Virus record (IMG/VR): IMGVR_UViG_3300035698_001696
Location: 1-30,589 of that record
Strand: one strand, 5' to 3'
Length of the DNA: 30,589 nucleotides
Source: a virus
Position numbers and translations under genes: made by a program. This document shows positions 23,164 to 30,589 of the stretch, piece by piece. Each line of letters begins with the position of its first letter. Position 1 is the stretch's first letter. Under the pieces are notes generated by a model. That model saw nothing but the letters and a program-made list of their open reading frames with translations, made no database searches and was not told the DNA's origin.

Positions 23164-24066
23164 CTATGCTCCAGGCGTTCCAAAAACTCCGCGCCACTCG
23201 TCGTACCCATAACTAAATCTATTAAAGATTTTAGTTTTGGAAGCTCTTGCTTCCCAGTCAACATCAGAATCCGTACCTACAGGTTCCCTTTCGTACCACA
23301 TCAGGTTATGCTCACTCTTATCAGCAAACAGGAACCACGCATCAGGATCTGTCAGGTAATTCCAGACTAAGTAGTCTAGGTTCACCATCTGGAAAGCATT
23401 GATTGCGTTGTTCGCGTTGTCAGGTCTGAGAGATGACTTCGTGAGTTCTTCAGCTGTCCATCTTTCCTCGTTAGGAATAAGCATCCAACGGGGCTGGATA
23501 TTAAGAAGAAGACCTCTGTCATCTACAGTGTCCTGCATCTGGTTAAGAGCTTGCCTTAGTGAAGCAACTGACAAATCAGCAGCTACAGGCAAAGCGTTGC
23601 TTGACGTTCCACCACCAACAAGTGGATGGAGCGTATTGAACAACGACATACCATCAGGACCAACATCAGCGAAACCACCGTTAAGAACGGAAGCTGCAGA
23701 TATCTGACGTGTATTGAACATCGACCTACCCAAAGCTTGCGTAGCCTTTGAGATGATACCCCACTTCTCATCATCGATTAACTCTTTAGAAATTCTAAAA
23801 GCTAATGCATAAGCAGTATGGGTATAGGTCTTGTCATACGCCTGGTAGAAATCATCATACGTTACTGGAGCGTTCTCAGCTTTCTCAGGAACTAGACCGA
23901 AGCCTGTGATCCCAGTAGCTTGCTCACCCCACTTATCCGAAGACATCACATTAAAAACCTGTGCGATCATATCTGGATAAGATTGGTATTTTTCCATTGC
24001 CACTCTCTCCAACACCGGCAGAGCGTCAGCAAAAAACAGATCAGAAAAACCTCCTCGAAGAGCCAT
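23164..24066 (-). CDS. Major capsid protein, HK97 fold, Mu gpT-like
   Basis: A 300-aa protein behind AGGAGGTAATAT. It has the layout of the Mu gpT-like head subunit family. An N-terminal helix (RGGFSDLFFADALPVLERVA) is followed by a Tyr-Pro-Asp-Met segment. Then come a Phe-Arg-Ile-Ser-Lys-Glu-Leu-Ile-Asp-Asp-Glu-Lys helix (about residues 93 to 105), a Leu-Phe-Asn-Thr-Leu-His-Pro-Leu motif near 146, and a C-terminal Trp-Tyr-Glu-Arg-Glu-Pro then Phe-Ser-Tyr-Gly-Tyr. The Asn-Thr-x-His-Pro motif and the late Arg/Tyr-rich strand are hallmarks I recognise. It assembles the icosahedral shell on the scaffold encoded upstream. The size is typical and there is no N-terminal delta domain. Confidence 0.85.
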   Translation of the reverse strand: MALRGGFSDLFFADALPVLERVAMEKYQSYPDMIAQVFNVMSSDKWGEQATGITGFGLVPEKAENAPVTYDDFYQAYDKTYTHTAYALAFRISKELIDDEKWGIISKATQALGRSMFNTRQISAASVLNGGFADVGPDGMSLFNTLHPLVGGGTSSNALPVAADLSVASLRQALNQMQDTVDDRGLLLNIQPRWMLIPNEERWTAEELTKSSLRPDNANNAINAFQMVNLDYLVWNYLTDPDAWFLFADKSEHNLMWYEREPVGTDSDVDWEARASKTKIFNRFSYGYDEWRGVFGTPGA

Positions 24067-24080
24067 ATATTACCTCCTAG

Positions 24081-24608
24081 TTATACACCTAACTTGTCGT
24101 GGCTTCTGGCATGAGCATTAATCATACAAAGAAGTCTGTTAAATTCGCCGAACTCATTATCTACCACAGGGTATAGCCCTATGATCTTGATAGGTAATGT
24201 GTTGGTGTTAAGGAACGAACCCTCATTAAGTTCCATGATAGAAATACCATTCAACGCATCACCAACAACTACATCAGCGTTAAGCTGCATAGCTGCAGCT
24301 ATCGTACCAGTACCAGTTCCATCATCCGTCTGTGCTTCCAAGATCACATATGGATCAGTGCAAACCATGATGGTCGTGTCTGTAGAGTTAGCGCATTTAG
24401 GTTCCATGGCAACGCCAATGACTTGCGTGTCTGCCGCCGTGAATCTATCTACAAACCCTACACTCGCTGTTAGCAAATCACCAATACCTATGATGGCATT
24501 AGCAGCTAACAGAGAAAGACTCTCGCTCCTAACAGGAGAACCCCCTGCCAGAGTTCCAGCAATTCTAAATCCGTGCGGTCTATCTACGTTCTGTCCACCT
24601 GAAAACAT
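24081..24608 (-). CDS. Probable head decoration/stabilisation protein, 175 aa
   Basis: ATG 24608 follows GGAGGTTAAT. The 175-aa protein is beta-rich, with Gly-Asp-Leu-Leu, Gln-Val-Ile-Gly-Val-Ala and Gly-Asp-Ala-Leu motifs that resemble small capsid decoration proteins encoded right before or after the major capsid gene. No signal peptide or membrane segment is seen. It lies 14 bases upstream of the capsid gene, in the same order (scaffold, decoration, capsid) as many tailed phages. The role is inferred from fold-like composition and position. Confidence 0.6.
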   Translation of the reverse strand: MFSGGQNVDRPHGFRIAGTLAGGSPVRSESLSLLAANAIIGIGDLLTASVGFVDRFTAADTQVIGVAMEPKCANSTDTTIMVCTDPYVILEAQTDDGTGTGTIAAAMQLNADVVVGDALNGISIMELNEGSFLNTNTLPIKIIGLYPVVDNEFGEFNRLLCMINAHARSHDKLGV

Positions 24609-24633
24609 ATTAACCTCCTTAGTTTAGAACCTT

Positions 24634-25113
24634 CTACTTCGATTCTGAATCTTCTTTTATCTGGACGTTGTTTCCTTTTCGCTGTTCAACACTATACTCC
24701 AACGGAAGACCATGTTTGGTCTTCTGTTCTTTGCATCTTAACATCTCCATACGAATATCATTTCTTTTCTTCCAATACGCAGTCATAGCCTCCGCCCTTT
24801 TCTTTGGCATCCTAGCTAAGATTAAATCCTCTGAACTTTCACCTCCGATGATGCTTTCACCAGCGAGAGTTGTTTTCTTTCTTCTTGTACCAGGGTCAGT
24901 AGATAGAGAGCTTATCTTCTCCCATCCTCTATGATCCTTATTGCCATTCATAAAACGTTCTTTCCTTACCCACCTATAAGCATAGCGAGGATCTAAGTTC
25001 TCTACCTCTAACGGACGAGGCGGCTTAAAGGTGTAATCGCTCTCCAGAGTTTCATCTGAAGATACTAGGCTATCACTTACCAGACTCTCTTTTGTTTTTT
25101 TGTCTGTGTTCAC
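24634..25113 (-). CDS. Conserved-looking head-region protein, 159 aa
   Basis: It starts with GTG at 25113, sharing one base with the scaffold stop (TAGTG), behind GGGAGGGTATA. The first 30 residues are Ser/Thr/Asp-rich. Then comes an Asp-Pro-Arg-Tyr-Ala-Tyr-Arg-Trp-Val-Arg motif at about 41 to 50, a Gly-Trp-Glu at 63 to 65, and later an Asp-Leu-Ile-Leu-Ala-Arg-Met-Pro-Lys-Lys helix start followed by a charged helix. I recall the same order, a Tyr-x-Tyr-Arg-Trp-Val box then an Arg-Met-Pro-Lys box, in uncharacterised phage proteins near scaffold genes. The function is unknown. A head-assembly factor is the natural guess. Confidence 0.6.
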   Translation of the reverse strand: MNTDKKTKESLVSDSLVSSDETLESDYTFKPPRPLEVENLDPRYAYRWVRKERFMNGNKDHRGWEKISSLSTDPGTRRKKTTLAGESIIGGESSEDLILARMPKKRAEAMTAYWKKRNDIRMEMLRCKEQKTKHGLPLEYSVEQRKGNNVQIKEDSESK

Positions 25114-25856
25114 TATACCCTCCCTGTTGCTTTATTGCGTCTAGCGTCAGAACCAGATGGTCCATGACTTTCTTTGTAGACCTTTTCGCTAACTCCAAGT
25201 TTCTCGGCTATGTACCTTTGGACTTCATTTAGGTCGTCTTTGCCTTTGGCGTTAACTACGTTAGCACTACCAGAGTGTAACATTGCGCCCCTAGCGCCAG
25301 CTTCTCTAACCATATCGTGCTCCTTTGTGTTTTGCTCCATGATATAGATTTTAGCCTGCGCCCTAGTTGCAGCATTATATACAGCGTCTGGAGACTTATT
25401 ATCAAACAACGTAGAGTATTCAGCCTTCAGCATGTTGTTGTATTCTTGTTTATACTTAGGATGCTTAGGGTCGAACAGCCACGGGAAGTCGGTTTCGGCC
25501 TGCCTATCCAGGCTAGACGTCTTTTCTTTCTTACTCATCTCTTCCACTGTTTCATCTTTAGCTTTTTTCACAGCGTTCTGAACTATATGCTGTATATGCT
25601 TTTCAACATCAGGGTCTAGTTCTACATCTGGTGCGTCAACAACTTCTGCTGCTTCCCTAGTCTGTGTCGCCATCTTAGCTGTGCTTTCAGCTATAGTAGA
25701 TACAGAGCTGTTGATCTGTGACATCTCATTTTTAAGTGCATCAAACTCTGCCTTTGATACAGTATCTGGCTTTGGTGTTTCTGTAACATTGTCTTTGTTC
25801 TGTGGTGTGTCTGTGTCGGTGTTATTACCGATGAACTCATTGATTGAGCTACTCAT
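25113..25856 (-). CDS. Probable capsid scaffolding protein, 247 aa
   Basis: The open frame begins at 25880, but GAGGGAGGGC lies between that ATG and ATG 25856, which is therefore chosen. The protein is highly charged and Ser/Asn/Asp-rich at the N-terminus. It is predicted helical with coiled-coil potential at about residues 35 to 65, then very acidic (Asp-Val-Glu-Leu-Asp-Pro-Asp-Val). It has a C-terminal helical region with Lys/Arg near the end, as in many scaffolds that bind capsid protein through a basic helix-turn-helix. Position between portal and capsid genes is the classic one. No protease gene is visible nearby. Its start overlaps the previous stop by 8 bases. Confidence 0.65.
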   Translation of the reverse strand: MSSSINEFIGNNTDTDTPQNKDNVTETPKPDTVSKAEFDALKNEMSQINSSVSTIAESTAKMATQTREAAEVVDAPDVELDPDVEKHIQHIVQNAVKKAKDETVEEMSKKEKTSSLDRQAETDFPWLFDPKHPKYKQEYNNMLKAEYSTLFDNKSPDAVYNAATRAQAKIYIMEQNTKEHDMVREAGARGAMLHSGSANVVNAKGKDDLNEVQRYIAEKLGVSEKVYKESHGPSGSDARRNKATGRV

Positions 25857-26133
25857 GCTTGCCCTCCCTCTTGTTATCATTATGCTGCTTGATTAGGTTC
25901 TCTATTATCTCAAATATTTTATCTATGCCTGCTATCTCCCCATAGCGCTTAGAGATTACCTGAGCACAACAAGGATGCTGGATTAAAGGTTCTTTACTGC
26001 CACGAGGAGAACTGAATAAACCAGTTACAGCTTCTTGTGTGGCTACGCCTTTAACTCTCTGCATTAAATGCCAGAACTTAGAACCCTTGAACTCCAATAA
26101 GTCTTCAGCTAGTATGCGGTCGTCTGCGTTCAT
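25849..26133 (-). CDS. Small protein between portal and scaffold, 94 aa
   Basis: Its ATG overlaps the portal stop (ATGA), behind GGGAGGCGGACA. The 94-aa product has an N-terminal helix, then a Phe-Trp-His-Leu-Met-Gln-Arg-Val stretch (residues 20 to 27), a His-Pro-Cys-Cys (53 to 56) and a final helix ending in Lys/Glu/His. The pattern (a core 'span-and-helix' unit, then a Gly-Ile helix) resembles small uncharacterised proteins that often follow portal genes. I cannot name it. Neighbours suggest a portal- or assembly-associated function. Confidence 0.55.
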   Translation of the reverse strand: MNADDRILAEDLLEFKGSKFWHLMQRVKGVATQEAVTGLFSSPRGSKEPLIQHPCCAQVISKRYGEIAGIDKIFEIIENLIKQHNDNKREGKHE

Positions 26134-28403
26134 TGTCCGCCTCCCTCTTGTGGTCCACCCTTATTGATAGGTGGTTTTCCCTGTGGAACATTCTCTTCTG
26201 GTAACGGTCTACCTGTCTCGCCAGTTTGACCAGACATCCTCGCCCCTAATGACGGTGAAATTTGTAGCCCAGATTGATTCTGCATCTGTGCCTGAGCTTG
26301 TATAGCCTGCATAGCTTTCGTGTGCATACCTACTGCATCATTAAGAACTATCAGAGCATTCACGGCATTAGACCCTATTTGTATTCCTTCTAAGAAACTT
26401 GGGTCTTGAGACAACATAACTAACGCTTGGATCTTTCCTTCGTGGTTGTCGTTAAGCGCAACCTTCGGCATTATTCCCTGACGTATAGAAGCTATCTCTT
26501 CTTCAAGGGATAACGGAACTTCAGCATTTTCAGGAGCAGTTACGAAATCATCTATGTTAGGAACACCTTCTTTTTCCAACACGCTTCTCAACCCGTTATG
26601 AAGATTCCTTGCAGTCACTATCCCAGTCTCAATCATCATAGGGTTAAGCATAAGCTGCAAACGCTGCATAGCGTTCTGCTTATCTAGTTCTCTGTTAAGG
26701 TTAGCAGAGTTAGCTGTTATAATGAAATCAACCCTACCAGCTATATCTACTCTGTTAACTTGTTTAAAGAGAGGAGTACCATCAGACGAAGTCTGTGGCA
26801 TTCCATTAGGGCCAAGTACTCTGACTAGAGTTTCATCTGGCATACGTTCTTGTAGATCAGATAACATCCCAGTAAGAACCCCCGCCCATCCTCTTTTAAG
26901 TCTGCCAAGTATAACATCAATGTTCATGTTCGCTTCGTTGAGCAGAGCCTGCATACCTGTAGCAGTACGTGTGGCTCCTACCTGCTGTGAAGGAATACCC
27001 ATGTTCATAACATTCACAGAGGTTACTCTGTCTGCCCATCTATCTAAAGACGCTTCCTCGGACTGACCAAACGCTGAGCTGCTTGGTAGCTTAGGGAAAA
27101 CTATATCGTTAGGATCATCAACTGGGAACCCAACACCAGGCTGGATGCGTATTGTATCACCCTTGATTCCAGAAGCAGCTCTATAGAAGAAGAATGGTAT
27201 GTTAGAGATAGTTCCAAAATCAAAACGCATATTGTATATAGCATCCAACGCGTTATTAATCGGGTAGAGTATCTCTAGTAATCCAAGAGAATACGCCCTT
27301 CTAGGCCTACGTATAAAATCTATCTTATGTAGTGGACGTTTAGCTGTCTTAGTTATTCTATCGAGATAGGTTAGCCTGACTATCTTCCTTGAATCTAAAT
27401 CTATAGTGGCTATCATCTCTTCGTCCATACCATCACCATCGATGTCGTATCTGAAGAAAGCTTCGGACATACTAAGTTCTTTACGTCTCACGTTACTGTC
27501 TACTGTCTTAACACCCTGGTAATCATCTTGTGATCGTTTGTAATCAGACTTATCTCCTACAGATCCAAGGTCAGCAGTAGCCGGACCAGAGCGTTCGATG
27601 ACACGATCCAACGCTGCTTCACCAGCGTCACGTGCATAGTACTCTTGTTCTATGTAACTCTTCACTCTTGAAGCGCTTATCTTAAAATCATGGAACACGC
27701 CTATAGGCTGATCCAGATCAGATACATCTTGAAAACTACCAGGGAATAGAATATCTTCGTGTGGAATAGTTTCTAGCACAGGACCATCAAAGTATTTGAT
27801 GATTTCTTTTACTTCTCTAGCTACCTTATCCATGTTAGGCCTTGGCTCTTCAGACTCAGCGCTTAACATCTCTATGCGTTCCATATTATCTTTACGCTCT
27901 TCAGGGGTTATCATTTTTGTTATGATAGCGTTACGTTCACATATTTCCCATCTACGTTTAATGACTCCCCAACCAACGCCACAGAAGTCCCAGATCCAAT
28001 CGTCTATTACTGAGTCAACACCCTTGTGATGGTTAGCATAGTTAGTGACAGCCCACTTCATAACTGTATCGATAGTAGAGATTCTCTCCATATCGAGTTT
28101 CTCTACAGGCACCGTCATCCACCACGGCCATACTGAGAAGATACTCTGCTTGAACCTAGCGTGCAGAGCTTTGATTTTCTCCATAGATAAAGGTAGATGG
28201 ATGTTAGAAGCATTATCCCATAGTCCTTTACGGATATAGGTAATGTAATCATCCCACTGAGCCAGGTACTCCTTGTTACGGTTCAACCACGCTTGCCTAT
28301 CTATCATCATGGCATTACGCTGATCGAACAACCAGTTAACAAGTTCCTCGCTTTCGTACTCTATAGCTGGCAATCTATCTATCGGGTCTACTTTTGTAAT
28401 CAT
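26130..28403 (-). CDS. Portal protein, P22-like
   Basis: The 757-aa length is close to P22 gp1 (about 725). Features include an N-terminal helical region with Ala-Ser-Asn-Ile-His-Leu-Pro-Leu-Ser, a GVGWGVIKRRW strand at 143 to 153, a Glu-Thr-Ile-Pro-His-Glu-Asp-Ile-Leu-Phe-Pro segment, and an Arg-Thr-Ala-Thr-Gly-Met helix start typical of portals. A long helical C-terminal part ends in a Gln/Pro/Gly-rich tail. By family knowledge it forms the dodecameric ring at one capsid vertex through which DNA is packed and ejected. It starts one base after the terminase stop with a weak GGGGTAA site, so translation is probably coupled. Confidence 0.85.
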   Translation of the reverse strand: MITKVDPIDRLPAIEYESEELVNWLFDQRNAMMIDRQAWLNRNKEYLAQWDDYITYIRKGLWDNASNIHLPLSMEKIKALHARFKQSIFSVWPWWMTVPVEKLDMERISTIDTVMKWAVTNYANHHKGVDSVIDDWIWDFCGVGWGVIKRRWEICERNAIITKMITPEERKDNMERIEMLSAESEEPRPNMDKVAREVKEIIKYFDGPVLETIPHEDILFPGSFQDVSDLDQPIGVFHDFKISASRVKSYIEQEYYARDAGEAALDRVIERSGPATADLGSVGDKSDYKRSQDDYQGVKTVDSNVRRKELSMSEAFFRYDIDGDGMDEEMIATIDLDSRKIVRLTYLDRITKTAKRPLHKIDFIRRPRRAYSLGLLEILYPINNALDAIYNMRFDFGTISNIPFFFYRAASGIKGDTIRIQPGVGFPVDDPNDIVFPKLPSSSAFGQSEEASLDRWADRVTSVNVMNMGIPSQQVGATRTATGMQALLNEANMNIDVILGRLKRGWAGVLTGMLSDLQERMPDETLVRVLGPNGMPQTSSDGTPLFKQVNRVDIAGRVDFIITANSANLNRELDKQNAMQRLQLMLNPMMIETGIVTARNLHNGLRSVLEKEGVPNIDDFVTAPENAEVPLSLEEEIASIRQGIMPKVALNDNHEGKIQALVMLSQDPSFLEGIQIGSNAVNALIVLNDAVGMHTKAMQAIQAQAQMQNQSGLQISPSLGARMSGQTGETGRPLPEENVPQGKPPINKGGPQEGGGQ

Positions 28404-28404
28404 G

Positions 28405-29862
28405 TTACCCCAAGTATCTATGGCTGCTTAGTGATATATTCTTCGCATCCACGCTAGTCTTCGGATTTAAAACTACAAAATATCTATCTAAATCCATGAA
28501 ATCATCCCATATCTTTCTGGGCTTATCTTTAATAGAGTATTCAGTATCTCTTGTATCGTACACGTAGTTCATAAACTCATTTATATGACGCCTACATTTC
28601 TTCATTATGAAAAACTTCGGCCTAGTAGAACCGTCGTTACATTTCATAGGTTTCAAGAGAGCCTTCATAATATGTATTCCATGGTCTATCATGTTATGTT
28701 TGTACGCTAGCCTAGTCCTTATGCCTTCTCTCTCTAGGATTCTTCTAGGCGTTTCCCTGTACAAAGCATCAGGTGTTTCGGAAGATGGATCTATCAAACG
28801 CCACGCTATCTCTTTACCTTTCTCAAGTTCTTTAATCTTAGCAGCTAACTCTGGGATAGTGACCGTCTCATATATCTCTCCGCAAACTACTATGTCACCA
28901 GAGTACGGGTCTACTGCCCACTGACAATACGCATGTTCTTTCCTAAGATGAGGATCTATCCCCCCGAATACTTTCCAATGCCTAGGTACTTCAAAGTCTT
29001 CTACAACATGAACATCACGATCAAACTCGTTGTACACACGTCCTATAAGATGCTTGAACTCCCCGTGCATCCTGGTGTTCTCTTCATCCTTACTGATATC
29101 TTTACGATACTCCTCGATAGCTAGTGGTGTGAGATAACCACCGTTAGTCGTGCAGTTATCGTAGATATCCATAGTGAAACAATCTATGTCTTCGCGCTCA
29201 CCAGAATTAGCTGGCTGCCACAGATCACTGTATATCCATGGTTCGGATAACGGTGTAAGAGTTATCCACAGCAAACCTTCCTGTCTCATAAGCCCACGAC
29301 GAGTAGCTACGTAGGCATACTGAGGACACGGCTCATCTATCCAACCGATGTCTCCTGTCCAACCTTCGAAGACCTTCCGATCTTGCTCACCTGATAAAAT
29401 ATCAAAGACCGATCCGTTCGTAAGTTCCCAATGTGCCGCTACGCCTGTAGAGTTGTTCCTCCGTGCTTTAATGACTTTCTCTGGTAGCCATTCCATGAGC
29501 TTGGGAATAATAACACCTTTAGCGCCTTCTTCAAAACCAAGAGAGGCGATAACCCTACCTCTAACTGGGACTCTTGTTTTAGAGTATGGGTGCATACCGA
29601 GCAACCGCCAGATAAACTCGATGGCACCTGCAATAGTCTTCCCAGTCTGATTACCTCCAGTGATGATTCTAATTCTCTTATCCGACTTATGGAAAGCTTC
29701 CTGCCCATCGTTAGGCTTTCCTCTCCATGCTCCGTTATGCGGCGTATACGTGCTTAGCTTCTTCTCTTTTACTATACGTTCTTTCTGTAACAACAAACCC
29801 AACACTTCTCTTTTACGAGAAAGGGATAGATCTTTAATATCGTTGTATTCGATATTCTCCAT
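28405..29862 (-). CDS. terL: Terminase large subunit
   Basis: A 485-aa DNA-packaging motor. The ATPase domain has a Walker A motif GGNQTGKT at 69 to 76, a Walker B Ile-Gly-Trp-Ile-Asp-Glu-Pro at 172 to 178 (Asp176, Glu177), and a Thr-Leu-Thr-Pro coupling motif at 201 to 204. The C-terminal RNase-H-like nuclease shows Gly-Gly-Ile-Asp-Pro (Asp303), Arg-Leu-Ile-Asp-Pro (Asp358) and Trp-Asp-Asp (453/454), the expected three acidic sites. It docks on the portal and cuts concatemeric DNA. The start comes 3 bases after the stop of a 59-aa ORF with no good Shine-Dalgarno site, suggesting coupling. Confidence 0.93.
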   Translation of the reverse strand: MENIEYNDIKDLSLSRKREVLGLLLQKERIVKEKKLSTYTPHNGAWRGKPNDGQEAFHKSDKRIRIITGGNQTGKTIAGAIEFIWRLLGMHPYSKTRVPVRGRVIASLGFEEGAKGVIIPKLMEWLPEKVIKARRNNSTGVAAHWELTNGSVFDILSGEQDRKVFEGWTGDIGWIDEPCPQYAYVATRRGLMRQEGLLWITLTPLSEPWIYSDLWQPANSGEREDIDCFTMDIYDNCTTNGGYLTPLAIEEYRKDISKDEENTRMHGEFKHLIGRVYNEFDRDVHVVEDFEVPRHWKVFGGIDPHLRKEHAYCQWAVDPYSGDIVVCGEIYETVTIPELAAKIKELEKGKEIAWRLIDPSSETPDALYRETPRRILEREGIRTRLAYKHNMIDHGIHIMKALLKPMKCNDGSTRPKFFIMKKCRRHINEFMNYVYDTRDTEYSIKDKPRKIWDDFMDLDRYFVVLNPKTSVDAKNISLSSHRYLG

Positions 29863-29865
29863 GTA

Positions 29866-30045
29866 CTAGTCTCTTATCGTCTTAGCAGCTTTAGCATCTC
29901 TTAGGATCTTGATGATACGATCTATAAGATCAGGATCAGTAAGATGGTCGGATAACTTAAAACCTTCATTAACTTGGCCTTGTGTACCGTTCGCTCTCTT
30001 CATATCTTCAAGCTTTATCTGGGCGTGTTTCTTGTATCCTATCAT
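29866..30045 (-). CDS. Small protein between terminase subunits, 59 aa
   Basis: An ORF with a very good ribosome site (AGGGAGGAAGAAC before ATG 30045) overlaps the 3' end of the upstream gene by 38 bases and ends 3 bases before the large terminase start. It begins MIGYKKHAQIKLEDMKRANG and continues with charged helix (Asp-Leu-Ile-Asp-Arg-Ile-Ile-Lys-Ile-Leu). No family is recognised. Placement between the terminase genes suggests a packaging accessory or simply a coupling ORF. Confidence 0.6.
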   Translation of the reverse strand: MIGYKKHAQIKLEDMKRANGTQGQVNEGFKLSDHLTDPDLIDRIIKILRDAKAAKTIRD

Positions 30046-30424
30046 GTTCTTCCTCCCTAGTTTCTGGGTTGAATAAATCTTCTAACTTCGTTCTCAATAA
30101 AGAATCGATCTCTGCTTCCGCCATAACATGAACATCTAAACCCACCGACTTATCCACAGGCTTTAACCCGCCTATATAGGCAAGATCTTTACCACAACTA
30201 GCCCGCACCTTATCCGATTTTGACTTCACAGCCAGCTCCGCCAGCACGCATAAACCTAACTGCCCTAGCTTTCCCGCCATATCGCGGGCATCGCATTGTC
30301 CTGGTAGCCCTAGTCGCTCTATGATCGGAGCCCATGCTCTATATAACCTAATGTTATCAGTAGCTTCCTCTCGCTCGCTCTCTGCTAGTCTCGCTTGCGC
30401 TCTCTTGCTTATCTCTACCCCCAT
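30008..30424 (-). CDS. Probable terminase small subunit, 138 aa
   Basis: The frame is open from a GTG at 30433 directly abutting the GGAGG, so ATG 30424, ten bases after GGAGG, is preferred. Residues 65 to 95 have a Lys-Val-Arg-Ala-Ser-Cys-Gly-Lys-Asp-Leu helix followed by Gly-Gly-Leu-Lys-Pro. This is the pattern (Val-Arg-x-x-Ala-x-x-Leu-Leu-x-x-x-Gly-Leu-Lys-Pro) I associate with phage small terminase proteins and related packaging factors. The N-terminal half is helical and charged and could recognise DNA. It is the first gene of the late block, and the large terminase lies two genes on. The assignment rests on motif memory and position. Confidence 0.6.
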   Translation of the reverse strand: MGVEISKRAQARLAESEREEATDNIRLYRAWAPIIERLGLPGQCDARDMAGKLGQLGLCVLAELAVKSKSDKVRASCGKDLAYIGGLKPVDKSVGLDVHVMAEAEIDSLLRTKLEDLFNPETREEEHDRIQETRPDKA

Positions 30425-30459
30425 CTTATTCACCCCTCCATTCTTATTTAAACTACCCT

Positions 30460-30499
30460 CTATCTACTTCTATCTACTTATCACTTGATAGACTAAGTA
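30460..30499. promoter_or_regulatory. Repeat-rich leader upstream of the late block
   Basis: Upstream of the first minus-strand gene there is a perfect 10-bp direct repeat (CTATCTACTT at 30460..30469 and 30470..30479). It runs into an imperfect nested inverted repeat: TACTTA (30475..30480) with TAAGTA (30494..30499), and inside it TATCA (30479..30483) with TGATA (30486..30490). This could be an operator or activator site for late transcription. No convincing -35/-10 pair was found by eye, so it is a candidate only. Confidence 0.3.
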
Positions 30500-30556
30500 T
30501 TTATGAAAATTAGCAGATGGAGATGCTTTGTCTCTAGCACGGACCTTTGGGCTTGG

Positions 30557-30570
30557 GAGGGTGTACCCTC
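30557..30570. other. Palindrome near the right edge
   Basis: The sequence GAGGGTGTACCCTC forms a 5- to 6-bp GC-rich hairpin followed on the plus strand by TTTGCTTGTG. It might be part of a terminator for genes beyond the window, a packaging-related site or chance. The 165 bases from 30425 to the edge hold no gene I can support. Confidence 0.2.
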
Positions 30571-30589
30571 TTTGCTTGTGTGGTAGAGG

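Noticed and set aside
30503-30586. 27-codon plus-strand ORF near the right edge
   Set aside because: No Shine-Dalgarno site, no neighbour in the same direction, and short length make chance likely.
1-30589. CRISPR array, insertion sequence, integrase/att site, defence or anti-defence system
   Set aside because: No regularly spaced repeats, transposase motifs, tRNA-like att cores or recognisable defence genes were found. The window reads as structural and lysis genes only.
1-30589. Direct terminal repeat showing a complete circular contig
   Set aside because: The first and last tens of bases do not match, so circular completeness cannot be claimed.

Overview
This window is the virion-structure and lysis half of a tailed phage (Caudoviricetes), and most features favour a short-tailed, podovirus-like particle. 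There is a terminase, a P22-type portal, a scaffold, a Mu gpT-like major capsid protein, a P22 gp10-like tail nozzle and three probable ejection proteins. I see no tail tube, sheath or conventional tape measure. An inner-membrane/lipoprotein spanin pair at the end of the late operon points to a Gram-negative host. Translation follows the standard code, with strong Shine-Dalgarno sites at most starts. I cannot name a genus, and no replication, integration or regulatory genes are visible, so the genome continues outside the window or this is one arm of it.

Layout. Positions 30424 down to 590 are one dense minus-strand late block: packaging (small terminase, a 59-aa ORF, large terminase), portal, scaffold and head proteins, and major capsid (23164..24066). 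A jelly-roll-like protein follows. Then come two giant tandem paralogues of about 1240 aa built from parallel beta-helix modules (14711..22266), which fill a quarter of the window. After them come small structural ORFs, a holin-like membrane protein, a head-tail adaptor, the nozzle, two fibre proteins, a small conserved-looking ORF, three ejection-type proteins (including one of 1402 aa), and a lysis cassette (M15 endolysin, holin-like peptide, Rz-like and nested Rz1-like spanins). Genes are mostly linked by overlapping stop/start codons. Three short plus-strand genes (14..593) converge on this block and meet it with overlapping stop codons.

How the parts work together. Terminase packs DNA through the portal into a scaffolded capsid. 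Adaptor and nozzle close the head. Fibre and beta-helix proteins probably decorate head or tail and bind host or environmental glycans. The coiled-coil and amphipathic proteins are probably ejected to carry DNA across the envelope. The M15 peptidase, holin and spanins release progeny.

The most unusual content is the beta-helix pair. I count seven regularly spaced copies of one module with a conserved signature, an almost identical N-terminal anchor and two unrelated C-terminal heads. I found no tRNA, CRISPR, insertion sequence or defence system. Several gene starts given here are internal to the longest open frame, chosen on Shine-Dalgarno spacing.
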